Assembly: GCA_965227875.1 (NCBI GenBank)
Contig: OZ245783.1
Location: forward strand, 3,658,001 to 3,722,000
Direction: 5' to 3'
DNA length: 64,000 nt
DNA from: G965227875 sp965227875
Lineage (GTDB): Bacteria > Pseudomonadota > Alphaproteobacteria > Rhizobiales > JAJFHC01
Shown here piece after piece: positions 54,061-63,956 of this stretch. Every line of letters begins with the position of its first letter. Position 1 is the first letter of the stretch. Under the pieces are notes generated by a model. That model ran no database searches. It worked only from the letters and a program-made list of their open reading frames with translations, and was not told the origin of the DNA. Position numbers and translations under genes: made by a program.

Positions 54061-54993
54061 CTATTTGTTCAGGAAGTTCAGCGCGAGACCGGGCCGGGGC
54101 CAGTCGACGGCGATCAGCGTTCCGTCCCAGGATTCCGTGATGTAGGCCGTTTTCAGGTCCGGTCCGCCGAAACAGATGTTGGTGGTGTAGTAGGGGTCGG
54201 GCATGGGGATATGCTCGACCGACGAACCGTCGGGCGTGATGACCGTGATGCCACCGTCCATGAGCGTTGCGATGCAGATGCGGCCGTCCGCTTCCACGGC
54301 GAGGCTGTCGAAATTGCGGAAGCCGATCGTATTGCCCACGAGCCGTCCGCCGTGCGGCGAGGGAAACGGCAGGGCCGCCACCACGCCGGGCGAGGCGAGG
54401 TCGAAACCCCAGAGGCGCCCGCTCCAGGTTTCCGCCGCGTAGAGCGTTTTTTCGTCCGGCGACAGGCCGATGCCATTCGGCGTGATGAGGGGAAACGCCA
54501 CCTGTCGGATCATCGATCCGTCCGGCATTGCGTAATAGAGTCCGGTCCTGTCCCAGTCCCGGGCGCGCACCTTGCCGAGGTCGGTGAAATAGAACCCGCC
54601 ATGGGCGTCGAATACGATGTCGTTCGGGCCTTTCAGCGGATGCCCGTCGCACTCGGTGTAGAGGACCTCGACCTTGCCGGTTTCCAGGTCTACCGCTTCG
54701 ATCCGCCCGCCGCTGTAGTCTTCCGCCTGTCCGACCGGGCGCCGCCGGCGTCCGTTGTCCTCGTAGTGCCACGCGAAACCGCCATTGTTGCAGATGTAGC
54801 ATCGGCCATCCGGGCCGATCGCCGCGCCGTTCGGCCCGCCGCCGGTTTCCGCGATGACCTCCACACGGCCGTCCGGCTGGACCCTGCTCAGGGTCCTGCG
54901 TTCGATCTCCACCAGGATCACCGAACCGTCCGGCATGGCGATCGGTCCCTCGGGAAATCTGAGCCCTTCGGCGATGACGCGGTGTTCTGTCAT
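54061..54993 (-). CDS. SMP-30/gluconolactonase family protein
   Basis: A 310-residue six-bladed beta-propeller. FPEGPIAMPDGSVILVEI carries the metal-binding Glu near residue 13, and further ligands appear in NGAAIGPDGRCYICNNGG and NGIGLSPDEKTLYAAE. These enzymes hydrolyse sugar lactones. The ATG at 54993 is chosen; a longer frame to 55224 would run through the divergent promoter. It is divergent from the OmpA-like gene with a 179-bp gap and followed by the TetR gene. Confidence 0.85.
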   Translation of the reverse strand: MTEHRVIAEGLRFPEGPIAMPDGSVILVEIERRTLSRVQPDGRVEVIAETGGGPNGAAIGPDGRCYICNNGGFAWHYEDNGRRRRPVGQAEDYSGGRIEAVDLETGKVEVLYTECDGHPLKGPNDIVFDAHGGFYFTDLGKVRARDWDRTGLYYAMPDGSMIRQVAFPLITPNGIGLSPDEKTLYAAETWSGRLWGFDLASPGVVAALPFPSPHGGRLVGNTIGFRNFDSLAVEADGRICIATLMDGGITVITPDGSSVEHIPMPDPYYTTNICFGGPDLKTAYITESWDGTLIAVDWPRPGLALNFLNK

Positions 54994-55095
54994 GGGTGAT
55001 GGATCCTGTGGTGGATGCGGGTTGGCGATTGTTGCATGAAAACGATCCGTTACGGACCCTTGAGAAAAGTATGTTAACCTGAGGTTCATCATAAA

Positions 55096-55114
55096 AGTGT
55101 CAATTTTCGACACT
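55096..55114. promoter_or_regulatory. Palindrome in the SMP-30/OmpA divergent promoter
   Basis: AGTGTC (55096-55101) and GACACT (55109-55114) are exact inverse half-sites seven bases apart. AACCT-G-AGGTT (55076-55086) lies just beside it. Both fall in the gap 54994-55172, where no gene is seen. Candidate operators. Confidence 0.45.
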
Positions 55115-55172
55115 AGCAGCGCCTTTGAAAAGGTGACCGGCGTCAGGTCCGGGACAGTGCTGGAGAATGAGA

Positions 55173-55823
55173 ATGAAGAAGCCGATTGTGGTGGTGCTCG
55201 GCGCCGCGTTTTTCCTCGCGGCATGTTCGACCAACCCCTATACGGGAGAGCAGCAGGTCAGCAACACGGGGAAGGGCGCCGGCATCGGCGCCGTGCTCGG
55301 AGGCCTGACAGGCGCGCTGGTGAGCAAGAACAGCGGCCGTGGCGCGCTGATCGGCGCCGGCGTGGGCGCGATCGTCGGCGGCGGCGTGGGCATCTACATG
55401 GACCGCCAGGAAGAGGCTCTCCGCCAACGGTTGCAGAACAGCGGCGTGAGCGTGACCCGGATAAACGACGACATCATCCTGAACATGCCCGGCAACGTCA
55501 CCTTCGGGACCGACCGTGACGAAATTCGCCCTGCCTTCTACGAGGTGCTCAATTCGGTCGCGCTCGTGCTCGAGGAATTCGACAAGACCATCGTCAATGT
55601 CGAAGGCCACACCGACAGCGACGGTTCCGAGGCCTACAATCTCGATCTTTCCAACCGTCGCGCGGAAGCCGTCGCGGACTATCTCTCCGCACAACGCGTC
55701 GACCCGCGTCGTTTGAAGGTCAAGGGATATGGTGAAAGCCTGCCGATATCCTCGAACCAGACGGCGCAGGGCAAGGCGGACAACCGCCGCGTCGAGATCC
55801 GGCTCGTCCCGATCAGGGCCTGA
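55173..55823 (+). CDS. OmpA-family lipoprotein (YiaD-like)
   Basis: A 216-residue outer-membrane lipoprotein. Signal peptide with lipobox LAAC near residue 18, a glycine-zipper region (GKGAGIGAVLGGLTG, GALIGAGVGAIVGGGVG) and a C-terminal OmpA peptidoglycan-binding domain (VEGHTDSDGS, LSNRRAEAVADYL, NRRVEIRLVP). The ATG at 55173 has GGAG seven bases upstream; ATG 55167 is too close to it. It anchors the outer membrane to peptidoglycan. Confidence 0.88.
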   Translation: MKKPIVVVLGAAFFLAACSTNPYTGEQQVSNTGKGAGIGAVLGGLTGALVSKNSGRGALIGAGVGAIVGGGVGIYMDRQEEALRQRLQNSGVSVTRINDDIILNMPGNVTFGTDRDEIRPAFYEVLNSVALVLEEFDKTIVNVEGHTDSDGSEAYNLDLSNRRAEAVADYLSAQRVDPRRLKVKGYGESLPISSNQTAQGKADNRRVEIRLVPIRA

Positions 55824-55867
55824 TCGGTGCCGGACGCTTTCAGCTTGATTGCGCCGGCTCCGACAGG

Positions 55868-58246
55868 ATGCTGAAACGCATCATGCTGATCGCCCTTGCG
55901 GCGGTCGTCATTCTGGCCGTCGCGGTTGCGGCCCTGGCCATCTGGTATCGTTCCGCGTCCGCGCCCGGCATCGAAGGCGAACTGGCCGTCCCTGGTCTGC
56001 TTGAACCGGTGCGCATCCTCCGGGACGGGGAGGGGGTCCCGCACATCTTCGCCGAGAACGATCGCGATGCCACCTTTGCCCTGGGTGTGGTGCATGCGCA
56101 GGACCGGCTATGGCAGATGGACACGTTCAGGCGGATCGGTGCCGGACGCATGTCGGAACTGGCCGGTCCGGCGACGAGATCCATCGACGTCTTCATGCGC
56201 ACGATGGGTTTTGCGGATCGTGCACTCAGGGACTACGAGGCGCTCCCCGAGGACATTCGTGCCGCCGTGCAGGCATACGCCGATGGTGTGAACCACGTCA
56301 TCGACACGCTCCCCGTGCGCCCGGCCGAATATCTCGTCCTGGGTGTGGAGCCCGAACGCTGGAAGCCGGAAGACGCGATCCTCGTCTCCAAGTTGATGAG
56401 CGTCAGGCTGGCCACGAATTTTCGCCACGAAAAGCTCTACGCGCTGCTTGCCGCCCATCTCGGCCCCGGCCGGTTGGGGACGCTCTTCGAGCGCTGGCCG
56501 GAAGCGGACGAACAGGCGTTCCTCGACGTCTGGTCGCGCAAGACGGCATCCATGTCCCGCGACATCCTGGAGACCCTGGGTGCCGTCGACAGCGCCTCGA
56601 ACGCCTGGGCCGCCGCGCCGGGCCGCACGACGACCGGCGGCGCGCTCATGGCGAACGATCCCCACTTGCGTCTGGACGCTCCCATCCTGTGGTACCTCGC
56701 GCGCATCGTCGTCTCGGACTATGACCTTGCCGGCGCGACGATACCCGGTCTTCCGTTCCACCTGCTCGGGCGCAACGGACACATCGCCTGGGGGTTCACA
56801 TCCGTCGGCGCGGACACGCAGGACCTGTTCATCGAGCGGATCGACGATACCGCGCCGAGCCGCTACCTGACGCCAAGGGGCTCGGAACCCTTCGAAACGC
56901 GTTCGTTCGAAATCGGCGTGAAGGGCGAGGAACCGCAAAAGGTGAGCGTTCGCGTGACGCGGCACGGCCCGGTTCTAAGCGACATCGACCCCGATCTTGC
57001 CGGCCAGGTCGCCCCGGGGCACGTCATTGCCCTGTCCTACGCCACTACGCAGTTCCCGGATGCGGGTCTAGCGGCGGCCTACGGCCTGTCGCGCGCACGA
57101 GACTGGAATGCCGCCCGCCAGGCGACGAAGGACGTCATCTCGCCGGTGTTCAATCTGATCGTCGCCGACAGCGAGGGGACCGTCGCCCATCGTGTCGTGG
57201 GCAAGATTCCCGTCCGGCGCGAAGGGTCGGGCGTATTGCCGATGCCGGGCTGGACCGGGCAGTACGACTGGCTTGGATACCTGTCCTTCGAGCAGATGCC
57301 GGAAACCGTGAAGACCGGAGATGGCGTCGTGGTCAACGCCAACAACCGTCTCGACCTGTCGGAAGATTCGCCGCCTCTGACCCACTACTGGGACGACAGC
57401 TTGCGGTTCGGGCGTGCAAGCGCCTTGCTCGATCGAACCGGCCGCCACAGCCTGGAGAGTTTTGCGGCGATACAGAACGACATTCATGCATCCGACGCGG
57501 AGATCCTGCTGCCGCACCTTCTGGCCCGTACGAAGACCACCGACGATCGCCTCAACGGCGCACTCGACATCCTCATCCGCTGGGACCGGAAGATGTCGGA
57601 CGGCGAGGCAGCGCCGCTGATCTATGCCGCCTGGGTGCGCCAGATCGGCCGCAAGCTCTTCAGCGACGAACTCGCCGGGCGCGGCGACGTTTTCGAGCGC
57701 TGGCGCGTGCCGCTGATCGAACGGCTCCTGCGCGAGGAGTCCGAGTGGTGCGACGACATCTCTACCGATGACCGGCGCGAGGACTGCGCCTCCGTCATGG
57801 TCGATGCGCTCGAGCAGGCCCTGACGGACCTTTCGAACACTTATGGTGACGACCCGCTGGACTGGTCCTGGGGCGCCGCGCATCGCGCAACGCTGAACAG
57901 TCCCGTCTTCATGCGGGTGCCCGGACTCTCGAGTTGGGCAAACCTGGCGCGCGCCACCGACGGAGGCCAGTACACGCTCAAGCGCGGGGCGGGCACGATC
58001 GGCAATGAAGCGCCGGTCTTCCCCCATAACCACGGTGCAGGTTATCGCGGTCTGTACGATCTGGCCGCGCCGGAGAAATCACGCTTCATGATCGCAACGG
58101 GCCAGTCGGGCAATCCCTTGTCGAAATGGTGGGGCAGTTTCGTGGAACGCTGGGCAGCCGGCCAGTCGATCACGCTGACCGGTACGCCCGACACCCTCCT
58201 GTCCGACGGCGCGCGCGAACTGATGCTGCGCCCGGAACCGAACTAG
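55868..58246 (+). CDS. Penicillin acylase family N-terminal-nucleophile hydrolase
   Basis: A 792-residue Ntn hydrolase with a membrane-anchor or signal helix (about 5-27). The alpha part holds VPHIFAENDRDATFALGVVHAQDRLWQMD. The predicted autocleavage site precedes Ser 244 (DSASNAWAAAPGRT), the nucleophile of the beta chain. Then MANDPHLRL and a C-terminal NHGAGYR follow. Members cleave amides such as beta-lactams or acyl-homoserine lactones; the substrate here is unknown. It begins 44 bp after the OmpA gene. Confidence 0.88.
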   Translation: MLKRIMLIALAAVVILAVAVAALAIWYRSASAPGIEGELAVPGLLEPVRILRDGEGVPHIFAENDRDATFALGVVHAQDRLWQMDTFRRIGAGRMSELAGPATRSIDVFMRTMGFADRALRDYEALPEDIRAAVQAYADGVNHVIDTLPVRPAEYLVLGVEPERWKPEDAILVSKLMSVRLATNFRHEKLYALLAAHLGPGRLGTLFERWPEADEQAFLDVWSRKTASMSRDILETLGAVDSASNAWAAAPGRTTTGGALMANDPHLRLDAPILWYLARIVVSDYDLAGATIPGLPFHLLGRNGHIAWGFTSVGADTQDLFIERIDDTAPSRYLTPRGSEPFETRSFEIGVKGEEPQKVSVRVTRHGPVLSDIDPDLAGQVAPGHVIALSYATTQFPDAGLAAAYGLSRARDWNAARQATKDVISPVFNLIVADSEGTVAHRVVGKIPVRREGSGVLPMPGWTGQYDWLGYLSFEQMPETVKTGDGVVVNANNRLDLSEDSPPLTHYWDDSLRFGRASALLDRTGRHSLESFAAIQNDIHASDAEILLPHLLARTKTTDDRLNGALDILIRWDRKMSDGEAAPLIYAAWVRQIGRKLFSDELAGRGDVFERWRVPLIERLLREESEWCDDISTDDRREDCASVMVDALEQALTDLSNTYGDDPLDWSWGAAHRATLNSPVFMRVPGLSSWANLARATDGGQYTLKRGAGTIGNEAPVFPHNHGAGYRGLYDLAAPEKSRFMIATGQSGNPLSKWWGSFVERWAAGQSITLTGTPDTLLSDGARELMLRPEPN

Positions 58247-58256
58247 CTGCTCCGAT

Positions 58257-58739
58257 CTACTCCGCGGCCGCGGCGGCGTCCATGTCGAGCTCGCCGCGAA
58301 TGACGTAACGCAGGATTTCGACCACCTGTTCGGAGGTCTCGGCCACGGCAAGCGCGGCGGCGTCCACTTCCTTCAGTGCATGCTGGTGATCGGGACCGTG
58401 CATGACGATCATCGGTTTGCCGAGCGCGGAGGCATAACCGGCGTCGAAGGCCGCATTCCACTGCTTGTACTTCTCACCGAAACGGACGACGACGATGTCG
58501 GCCTCGCCGATCAGCGTACGGGTGCGGATGGCGTTCATCTGGGCGCCCTTGTGATCGTGCCAGAACTTGTCGGGCTCCGCCCCGAGTATGGCCACGCCGC
58601 AGTCGTCGCTATAGCCGTGATTGGTCACGGGTGCGGAAAACGCGACAGGCAGTCCGGCCGATTTCGTACCGGCCTCGATGCGTTCGCGCCAGTCGGTATG
58701 TATTTCGCCTGAGAGATAGACGTTCCAGGTTTTCCCCAT
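58257..58739 (-). CDS. YtoQ family protein
   Basis: A 160-residue protein beginning MGKTWNVYLSGEIHTDWRE, the hallmark of YtoQ, a relative of nucleoside 2-deoxyribosyltransferases. Function unknown. It is convergent with the acylase gene (10 bp apart). Confidence 0.85.
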   Translation of the reverse strand: MGKTWNVYLSGEIHTDWRERIEAGTKSAGLPVAFSAPVTNHGYSDDCGVAILGAEPDKFWHDHKGAQMNAIRTRTLIGEADIVVVRFGEKYKQWNAAFDAGYASALGKPMIVMHGPDHQHALKEVDAAALAVAETSEQVVEILRYVIRGELDMDAAAAAE

Positions 58740-58789
58740 CGTGCGTTCCTTTCGAAAATTCCGGTATCAACGTGGCGAAACACTCCCGT

Positions 58790-60058
58790 TCAATGCCGGG
58801 AACTGTCCGCAAAAAGCCGTTTCACGCCCATCATATACCACCCCAGCGCGAGGATTTGCAGGCCGAGGAAAACCGCAAATGCCGTGTGATAGGCCCGCGC
58901 GTCATAGGCGCCGTCGACCGCCGGAAACAGATCGATGATCAGGCCCATGACGTACTGGCTGGCGAAAGCCGACGAAAAAAGCAGCAGGTTCATCGCCGTG
59001 TTGGCCCGGCCGGAGAGTTTCTCACCGAAATGCGACGAGAGCCAGGGATAGGCCAGGACCGCGACCTGGCCGAACATGCCGAAGGTCATCCACGCCGGTA
59101 CCATGAACATGCCGGGACCAAAGAGGATGAAGACTTGCGAGATCATGAAGAGGCACAAGAACCCGACCATGACCGACAGCACGTTCACGCCACGTCGCAC
59201 GAACCAATCGGCGATCGCCCCGGTCAGCAGGATGCCGACGAAGAAGGCGCCCGCCATGACAAGCAGGTGTTCCGCTGCGCTTTCCCGGCTGAGACCCGCC
59301 ACGTCCCGGAACCAGGGTCCAGCCCACAATGTCTGGATGGCGATCTGATACCCGCCGGTGAGGCAGAGCAGCGGGGCGAGGATCCAGAAAGAGCGGTCGG
59401 AATAGATCTTTCCTATGGCCGAAATTGCCTTTCCGAACGACTCGCCCGTTGCCACGGCGGCCGATTGCCGGCGCGGAACCACAGCGAAAAGCAGGACAGC
59501 GACGGCAGCAGTAACGACGGCGAGGCCGCCCAGGACCGTGCGCCATCCGAACATCTGTACGGAAAACTCGACCGGTACGGTCGCGACCAGAAGACCGAGT
59601 GCACCGGCGGACATGACGAAGGCGTTCGCCAGGGGACGTCTCGGTGCCGGAACCCAAAGAACGACCGCCTTGAAGCCGCTCATGAGGCCGCCGGCAAACC
59701 CGATCCCGATGAGGGCGCGCGCCACGGTCAGCGTGAACACGTTCTCGGCAATCGAGAAGAATACCGCACCGATTGCCGCGCACAGCAGAAGTACGCTCTG
59801 GACCTTGCGCGGCCCGTAGCGGTCGAGCAGGATTCCAAGGGGAAGCTGGAACAACGCGAAGGCGAATAGATAGGCGGAGGTCAGCAGTCCGAGTTGGCTC
59901 GCATCGAGACCGATTTCCCGGACGAGATCAGGCGACAGGACGGCGTTCACCGCCCTGAAGAGGTAGGACATGAAATAACCGAGCGCAAACGGCGCGAGCG
60001 CGATGACGATCGTTCCCAGAGGCAGGCCGGCTTCCCGGTTCTGTGTCCCCGCGCTCAT
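58790..60058 (-). CDS. MFS transporter
   Basis: A 422-residue major facilitator with about 12 hydrophobic segments; the cytoplasmic loop 2-3 motif reads GILLDRYGPRKVQ. Its ATG (60058) overlaps the decarboxylase stop (ATGA), so the two are coupled. It may export the amine product or import the aromatic amino acid substrate of that decarboxylase. Confidence 0.85.
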   Translation of the reverse strand: MSAGTQNREAGLPLGTIVIALAPFALGYFMSYLFRAVNAVLSPDLVREIGLDASQLGLLTSAYLFAFALFQLPLGILLDRYGPRKVQSVLLLCAAIGAVFFSIAENVFTLTVARALIGIGFAGGLMSGFKAVVLWVPAPRRPLANAFVMSAGALGLLVATVPVEFSVQMFGWRTVLGGLAVVTAAVAVLLFAVVPRRQSAAVATGESFGKAISAIGKIYSDRSFWILAPLLCLTGGYQIAIQTLWAGPWFRDVAGLSRESAAEHLLVMAGAFFVGILLTGAIADWFVRRGVNVLSVMVGFLCLFMISQVFILFGPGMFMVPAWMTFGMFGQVAVLAYPWLSSHFGEKLSGRANTAMNLLLFSSAFASQYVMGLIIDLFPAVDGAYDARAYHTAFAVFLGLQILALGWYMMGVKRLFADSSRH

Positions 60059-61497
60059 GATGCCGCCTCTTGCGCCGCGTCGGACAGACGCCCGGCGGTC
60101 TCGACGATGAGGTCCCATGCGGCGTCCACATGGGCTTGGGTGGTGCTGGTCTGGCCGATCGCGAACCTGATCGCGTAGCGGCCGCGCACCTTCGTCTGGG
60201 TCAGGTAGACGCGCCCGGAATCGTTGAGCGTGTGCAGCAGGGTTTCGTTCACCCGGTCGAGCGTGGCGTCGTCGTCCACGCCCGGCGGGTGGTGGCGGAA
60301 CGTCAGCAGGGAGAGCCGGCGCGGGGCCAGCAGTTCGAAGTCCGGCGACGACGCAATGCGTGCTTCCAGCGATTCCGCTGCAGCGATATGGGACCTGATC
60401 TTCTCCCGGATTCCGTCGACGCCGTAACTGCGGATGACGAACCACAGCTTGAGCGCCCGAAAGCGCCGGCCGAGAGGAACCGACCAGTCGCGGTAGTCGA
60501 TCACCTGCGAGGCTTCCCTCGACTTCAGGAATTCCGGCAGGATGGACAATGTCCTGACGAGGGCGTCGGGGTCGCGCACGTAATGGGCGGAGCAGTCGAA
60601 ATTCGTGAACATCCATTTGTGCGGGTTGAACACGATGCTGTCGGCGAGCTCGATCCCGTCGATCATCCACCGGTGTTCCTCGAGCACGAGCGCGCTTCCG
60701 GCCCATGCCGCGTCGACGTGCAGGAAGATCCCGTACCGACGGCAGATCTCGCCGATGTCCCGCAACGGGTCGACCGCGCCCACGCCGGTTGCGCCAATCG
60801 AGGCGACGACGCAGGCCGGCACGATGCCTGCGTCGATGTCGCGTTGAATGGCCGCCTCGAGCGCGTCCGGTCGCATGGCGAAGTCTTCGTCGGTTTCGAT
60901 CTTTCGCAGCCCTTCCGCACCGAGGCCGGCGATCTTGACGCCCTTCTCCGTCGCGCTGTGGGTTTCGCCCGACGTGTAGACGGCGAGTTGTGGTGTGTGC
61001 GAGAGCCCCGCCCGGTTGGCTTCCCAGTCCGTGGCCTTTTCCCGCGCTGTCAGCAGGGCGCACAGGATGGCGCCCGACGCGGAATCCTGGATGACGCCGT
61101 GCAGGCCTTCCGGCAGGCCGGTCATCTGGCGCAGCCAGTCCAGGACGACGGTTTCCATCTCCGTCGCCGCCGGCGAGGTTTGCCACAGCATGCACTGGGC
61201 GCCCATGGTGGCCGTCAGCATTTCCGCGAGAACCGACGGCGGGCTCGAATTGGCGCTGAAATACGCGAAGAACGAGGGGTGCTGCCAGTGCGTCATGCCA
61301 GGCAGCACGTTGCGTTTGAAGTCCGCGAAGATATCGTCCATGGACTCGCCGGCCAAGGGAGGCGTCTTGGGCAGCCGCGCTGCGATCTCCCCCGGCTTGA
61401 CCTGGGCGCGCACAGGGTACTCGTGCACGTGATCCATATAGTCGGCCATCCAGTCGACCATGGCGTGCGCATGCTTGCGAAATTCTTCGGTGTCCAT
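60055..61497 (-). CDS. Aromatic-L-amino-acid decarboxylase family protein
   Basis: A 480-residue group II PLP decarboxylase. His 180 (SGETHSATEK) stacks on PLP, Asp 262 (LHVDAAWAGSA) binds its pyridine nitrogen and Lys 294 (FNPHKWMFTNFDC) forms the Schiff base. MVDWMADYM and YFSANSSPPSVLAEM match the tryptophan/tyrosine/DOPA decarboxylase family. Likely products are aromatic amines. AGGAGCAGGAA precedes the ATG at 61497. It is coupled to the MFS gene. Confidence 0.88.
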   Translation of the reverse strand: MDTEEFRKHAHAMVDWMADYMDHVHEYPVRAQVKPGEIAARLPKTPPLAGESMDDIFADFKRNVLPGMTHWQHPSFFAYFSANSSPPSVLAEMLTATMGAQCMLWQTSPAATEMETVVLDWLRQMTGLPEGLHGVIQDSASGAILCALLTAREKATDWEANRAGLSHTPQLAVYTSGETHSATEKGVKIAGLGAEGLRKIETDEDFAMRPDALEAAIQRDIDAGIVPACVVASIGATGVGAVDPLRDIGEICRRYGIFLHVDAAWAGSALVLEEHRWMIDGIELADSIVFNPHKWMFTNFDCSAHYVRDPDALVRTLSILPEFLKSREASQVIDYRDWSVPLGRRFRALKLWFVIRSYGVDGIREKIRSHIAAAESLEARIASSPDFELLAPRRLSLLTFRHHPPGVDDDATLDRVNETLLHTLNDSGRVYLTQTKVRGRYAIRFAIGQTSTTQAHVDAAWDLIVETAGRLSDAAQEAAS

Positions 61498-61532
61498 TTC
61501 CTGCTCCTGCGGGGGATGCGCGTCGGGACCGA

Positions 61533-61925
61533 CTAGTTCGGTTCGGCGGTGATCATTGCGGATCGCTTCACGATCCGGGCCGCCAGTTCGGACGGCAGGT
61601 CGCTGTCTTTCCTGAAACGCACGCAGCATTTTCCGCAATTGAGATGCGACAGTTCCTCGTCGAACGCCGAAAGGCATTTTCGACCGCACGTATAGAGGCT
61701 CATGTACTGTTTCTGGTTGGCGAGCGAACAGACGACACGGCCGTCCTTTCTAAAAGTCGGCATCCGGAAATCGAGCGTTTCTTCCAGTCCGGGAACCGCC
61801 TCGTGGATGACCGTGCGCAACCGCTCCAGAACTTGCCGCCGGGGCCCGGACTCGACCGCCTCCAGATAGCCGTCGACCTCTTTCGAATGTGCGCCTTGCG
61901 GATGTGCCGTGTTCCTGGCCGTCAT
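61533..61925 (-). CDS. DUF1801 domain protein
   Basis: A 130-residue DUF1801/YdhG-type protein (EVDGYLEAVESGPRRQVLERL; LDFRMPTFRKDGRVV). Function unknown. The ATG at 61925 overlaps the stop of the upstream AbrB-type membrane gene (ATGA), which fixes the start. A longer upstream extension of this frame is the antisense shadow of that gene. Confidence 0.8.
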   Translation of the reverse strand: MTARNTAHPQGAHSKEVDGYLEAVESGPRRQVLERLRTVIHEAVPGLEETLDFRMPTFRKDGRVVCSLANQKQYMSLYTCGRKCLSAFDEELSHLNCGKCCVRFRKDSDLPSELAARIVKRSAMITAEPN

Positions 61926-63031
61926 CTGTCGCGTCTCCCGTCGGGCATCTCTTCGGCGGAGCCCTTCTGAATGACGATACCGTACATGCGCAGGATGAAC
62001 GGCGCCAGAAGCGCGATGAACAGGATGCGCATGAGATGCAGCGTGGCGACATAGCCGACGCTGTAGCCGAGACCGAGGGCGACGAGGCTCATCTCCGTCA
62101 GCCCGCCCGGGGCATAGGCGATGACGGCGGCATAGAGCTCCACGCCGGTCGCGACATTGGCGATCCATGCGGTGCCGACCGTGATGACCAGCATGGCGGC
62201 GACGAAACCGGCCGATATCGCCAAGGAATGCACGATCGCCCACGTCGTCGTGCCGATGAAGAGCGTGCCGATCGAGACGCCGAGCACGATCTGTGCCGCG
62301 ATGACCAGTTCCGCAGGCGGTTCCGACGACGTGATGCCGGCCAGGTGGAGAATGCCGCTGGCGAACATCGGCCCGACGATTGCCGCTCCCGGCAGCCGCA
62401 GCGCTTTCGCCGCGATCCAGCCGGCGATCCCGGCGCCCGTCAGAAGCAGGGCGTCGACCAGTCCGATATCGTCGATCCGGCTGTGCGTCGGCATCACCGA
62501 GGTGATGGCGTCGGAATCCGACAGCCAGCGCAGCACGAACGGCAGGATGGCGACCACGAGCAGGATGCGCGACGCCTGGATGAGTGCCACCCGGCGTACG
62601 TCGACGCCCATGTCCTCGGCATAGGCGGTCATCGTGTAGATCCCGCCCGGCGTCGCGGAAAACAGGGCTTCGGCGGGAACGAACCCGGCGAGCCTCCGGA
62701 AGTAGTGATAGCCGACGAAGGTGCAGGCGAGGATGTAGGGGACGAGCAGTCCGACTCCGAGACCCAGTTCGACGGCGCTCGAGAGAAGCGCGGGCGAGAG
62801 CGTGCTGCCGAGCATGACCCCGAGCACCATGCGCATGGGGTCGACAAGCCGGCCGGGCCTGACGAGCGGCGCGCCGAACAGGACGGCGCCGAGGCAGGCG
62901 CCCATGGATCCCAGCATCCACGGCAGCGGAATGCCGAGCCATGCGGCCAGCGCTCCTCCCGCCGAGCCGATGGCGAGAGACGCGATCAGCCACAAGGGCA
63001 GGCGTGAGGGCGGGATGTATTCAGCTGTCAT
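61922..63031 (-). CDS. AbrB family membrane protein
   Basis: A 369-residue integral membrane protein of the AbrB/ammonia-monooxygenase-like family: two similar halves of hydrophobic helices (LGIPLPWMLGSMGACLGAV; LRLPGAAIVGPMFASGILHL) and AETPGGI-like SATPGGIYTMTAYAEDMG. Not related to the AbrB DNA-binding regulator. Function is unclear, probably a transporter. The start at 63031 has only a weak ribosome site; 63169 is an alternative. Confidence 0.8.
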   Translation of the reverse strand: MTAEYIPPSRLPLWLIASLAIGSAGGALAAWLGIPLPWMLGSMGACLGAVLFGAPLVRPGRLVDPMRMVLGVMLGSTLSPALLSSAVELGLGVGLLVPYILACTFVGYHYFRRLAGFVPAEALFSATPGGIYTMTAYAEDMGVDVRRVALIQASRILLVVAILPFVLRWLSDSDAITSVMPTHSRIDDIGLVDALLLTGAGIAGWIAAKALRLPGAAIVGPMFASGILHLAGITSSEPPAELVIAAQIVLGVSIGTLFIGTTTWAIVHSLAISAGFVAAMLVITVGTAWIANVATGVELYAAVIAYAPGGLTEMSLVALGLGYSVGYVATLHLMRILFIALLAPFILRMYGIVIQKGSAEEMPDGRRDR

Positions 63032-63221
63032 GCGCGAGCTTTGCCGGGACCGGCGGGTTGTGAGTGGCTCTGTACAAAGGTCTATTCCATTCCGCGGTGG
63101 CGTGAAACCGGCCATGCGGAAGACGTGCGGAAGTGAGAAGTTCACCGGCGCGCGCACATGTTCTAGCATGGCGCGGTTCAGGATCGCGAGACGCCTGCCG
63201 GTTCAGGGAGTATCAGACCGA

Positions 63222-63956
63222 ATGCCGTTCATGGGAGAGGCCAGCCTGCCGCCGGGTGTGCGGGTCTATGCCATCGGCGATGTGCATGGCTGTCTCCAAC
63301 AACTCGTCGAACTCCACCTGCGCATTCACGAAGACATCGCGGCCAGGCCGGTCGCCGACTATCAGATTGTCCACGTCGGAGACTATATCGACCGCGGTCC
63401 GGACCCGGTGGAGACAATCGAGTACCTGATCGAGTTCTGCGATCGCGATGACGGCGCGACCTGTCTCTATGGCAATCACGAAGACTGGATGATGGTCTTC
63501 CTCGAAAAAGCCGACGAGAGCGCCGCGCCCTGGCTTACCTATGGCGGCGTCGAGACCCTCAAGGGATATGGAATAGACGCCGCGGGTTTCGCCCGGGCCG
63601 GGACGAGTATCCGGCAACTGAGCGAACGGCTGGCGGATGCAGTTCCGGCGCGTCATCTCGGTTTCATCCGGTCCCTGCCGCGCGCCCTGCATGTGGGGGA
63701 CTACTTCTTCGTCCATGCCGGCATTCGTCCCGGGCGAACGCTCGTGCGCCAGGAGACACGGGATCTGATCTGGATACGGGAGCCCTTTCTTTCCGATCAG
63801 AGCGATCACGGTGCAGTCATCGTGCACGGACACACACCGGTGGAAACGGTCGAAGTGAAGAGGAACCGCATCAACATCGACACGGGCGCCGTATACGGAG
63901 GACGCCTGAGTTGCGTCGTGCTGGAGGATACGGACCTTCGGTTCATCGACGTTTGA
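63222..63956 (+). CDS. PPP-type metallophosphoesterase (serine/threonine phosphatase-like)
   Basis: A 244-residue calcineurin-like phosphoesterase with the full metal-site set: GDVHGC, VGDYIDRGPD, GNHE, HAGIRPG and HGHTP. It resembles bacterial PrpA-type protein phosphatases or diadenosine tetraphosphatase ApaH. The ATG at 63222 is used; the ribosome site is weak (AGGGAG 12 bp away). The last 44 bases of the window hold no gene. Confidence 0.8.
   Translation: MPFMGEASLPPGVRVYAIGDVHGCLQQLVELHLRIHEDIAARPVADYQIVHVGDYIDRGPDPVETIEYLIEFCDRDDGATCLYGNHEDWMMVFLEKADESAAPWLTYGGVETLKGYGIDAAGFARAGTSIRQLSERLADAVPARHLGFIRSLPRALHVGDYFFVHAGIRPGRTLVRQETRDLIWIREPFLSDQSDHGAVIVHGHTPVETVEVKRNRINIDTGAVYGGRLSCVVLEDTDLRFIDV

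Noticed and set aside
58790..61195. An 801-residue minus-strand frame reading through MFS and the preceding gene
   Set aside because: Only its C-terminal part (from 60058) is MFS. The rest is an out-of-frame, arginine-rich translation of the decarboxylase gene.
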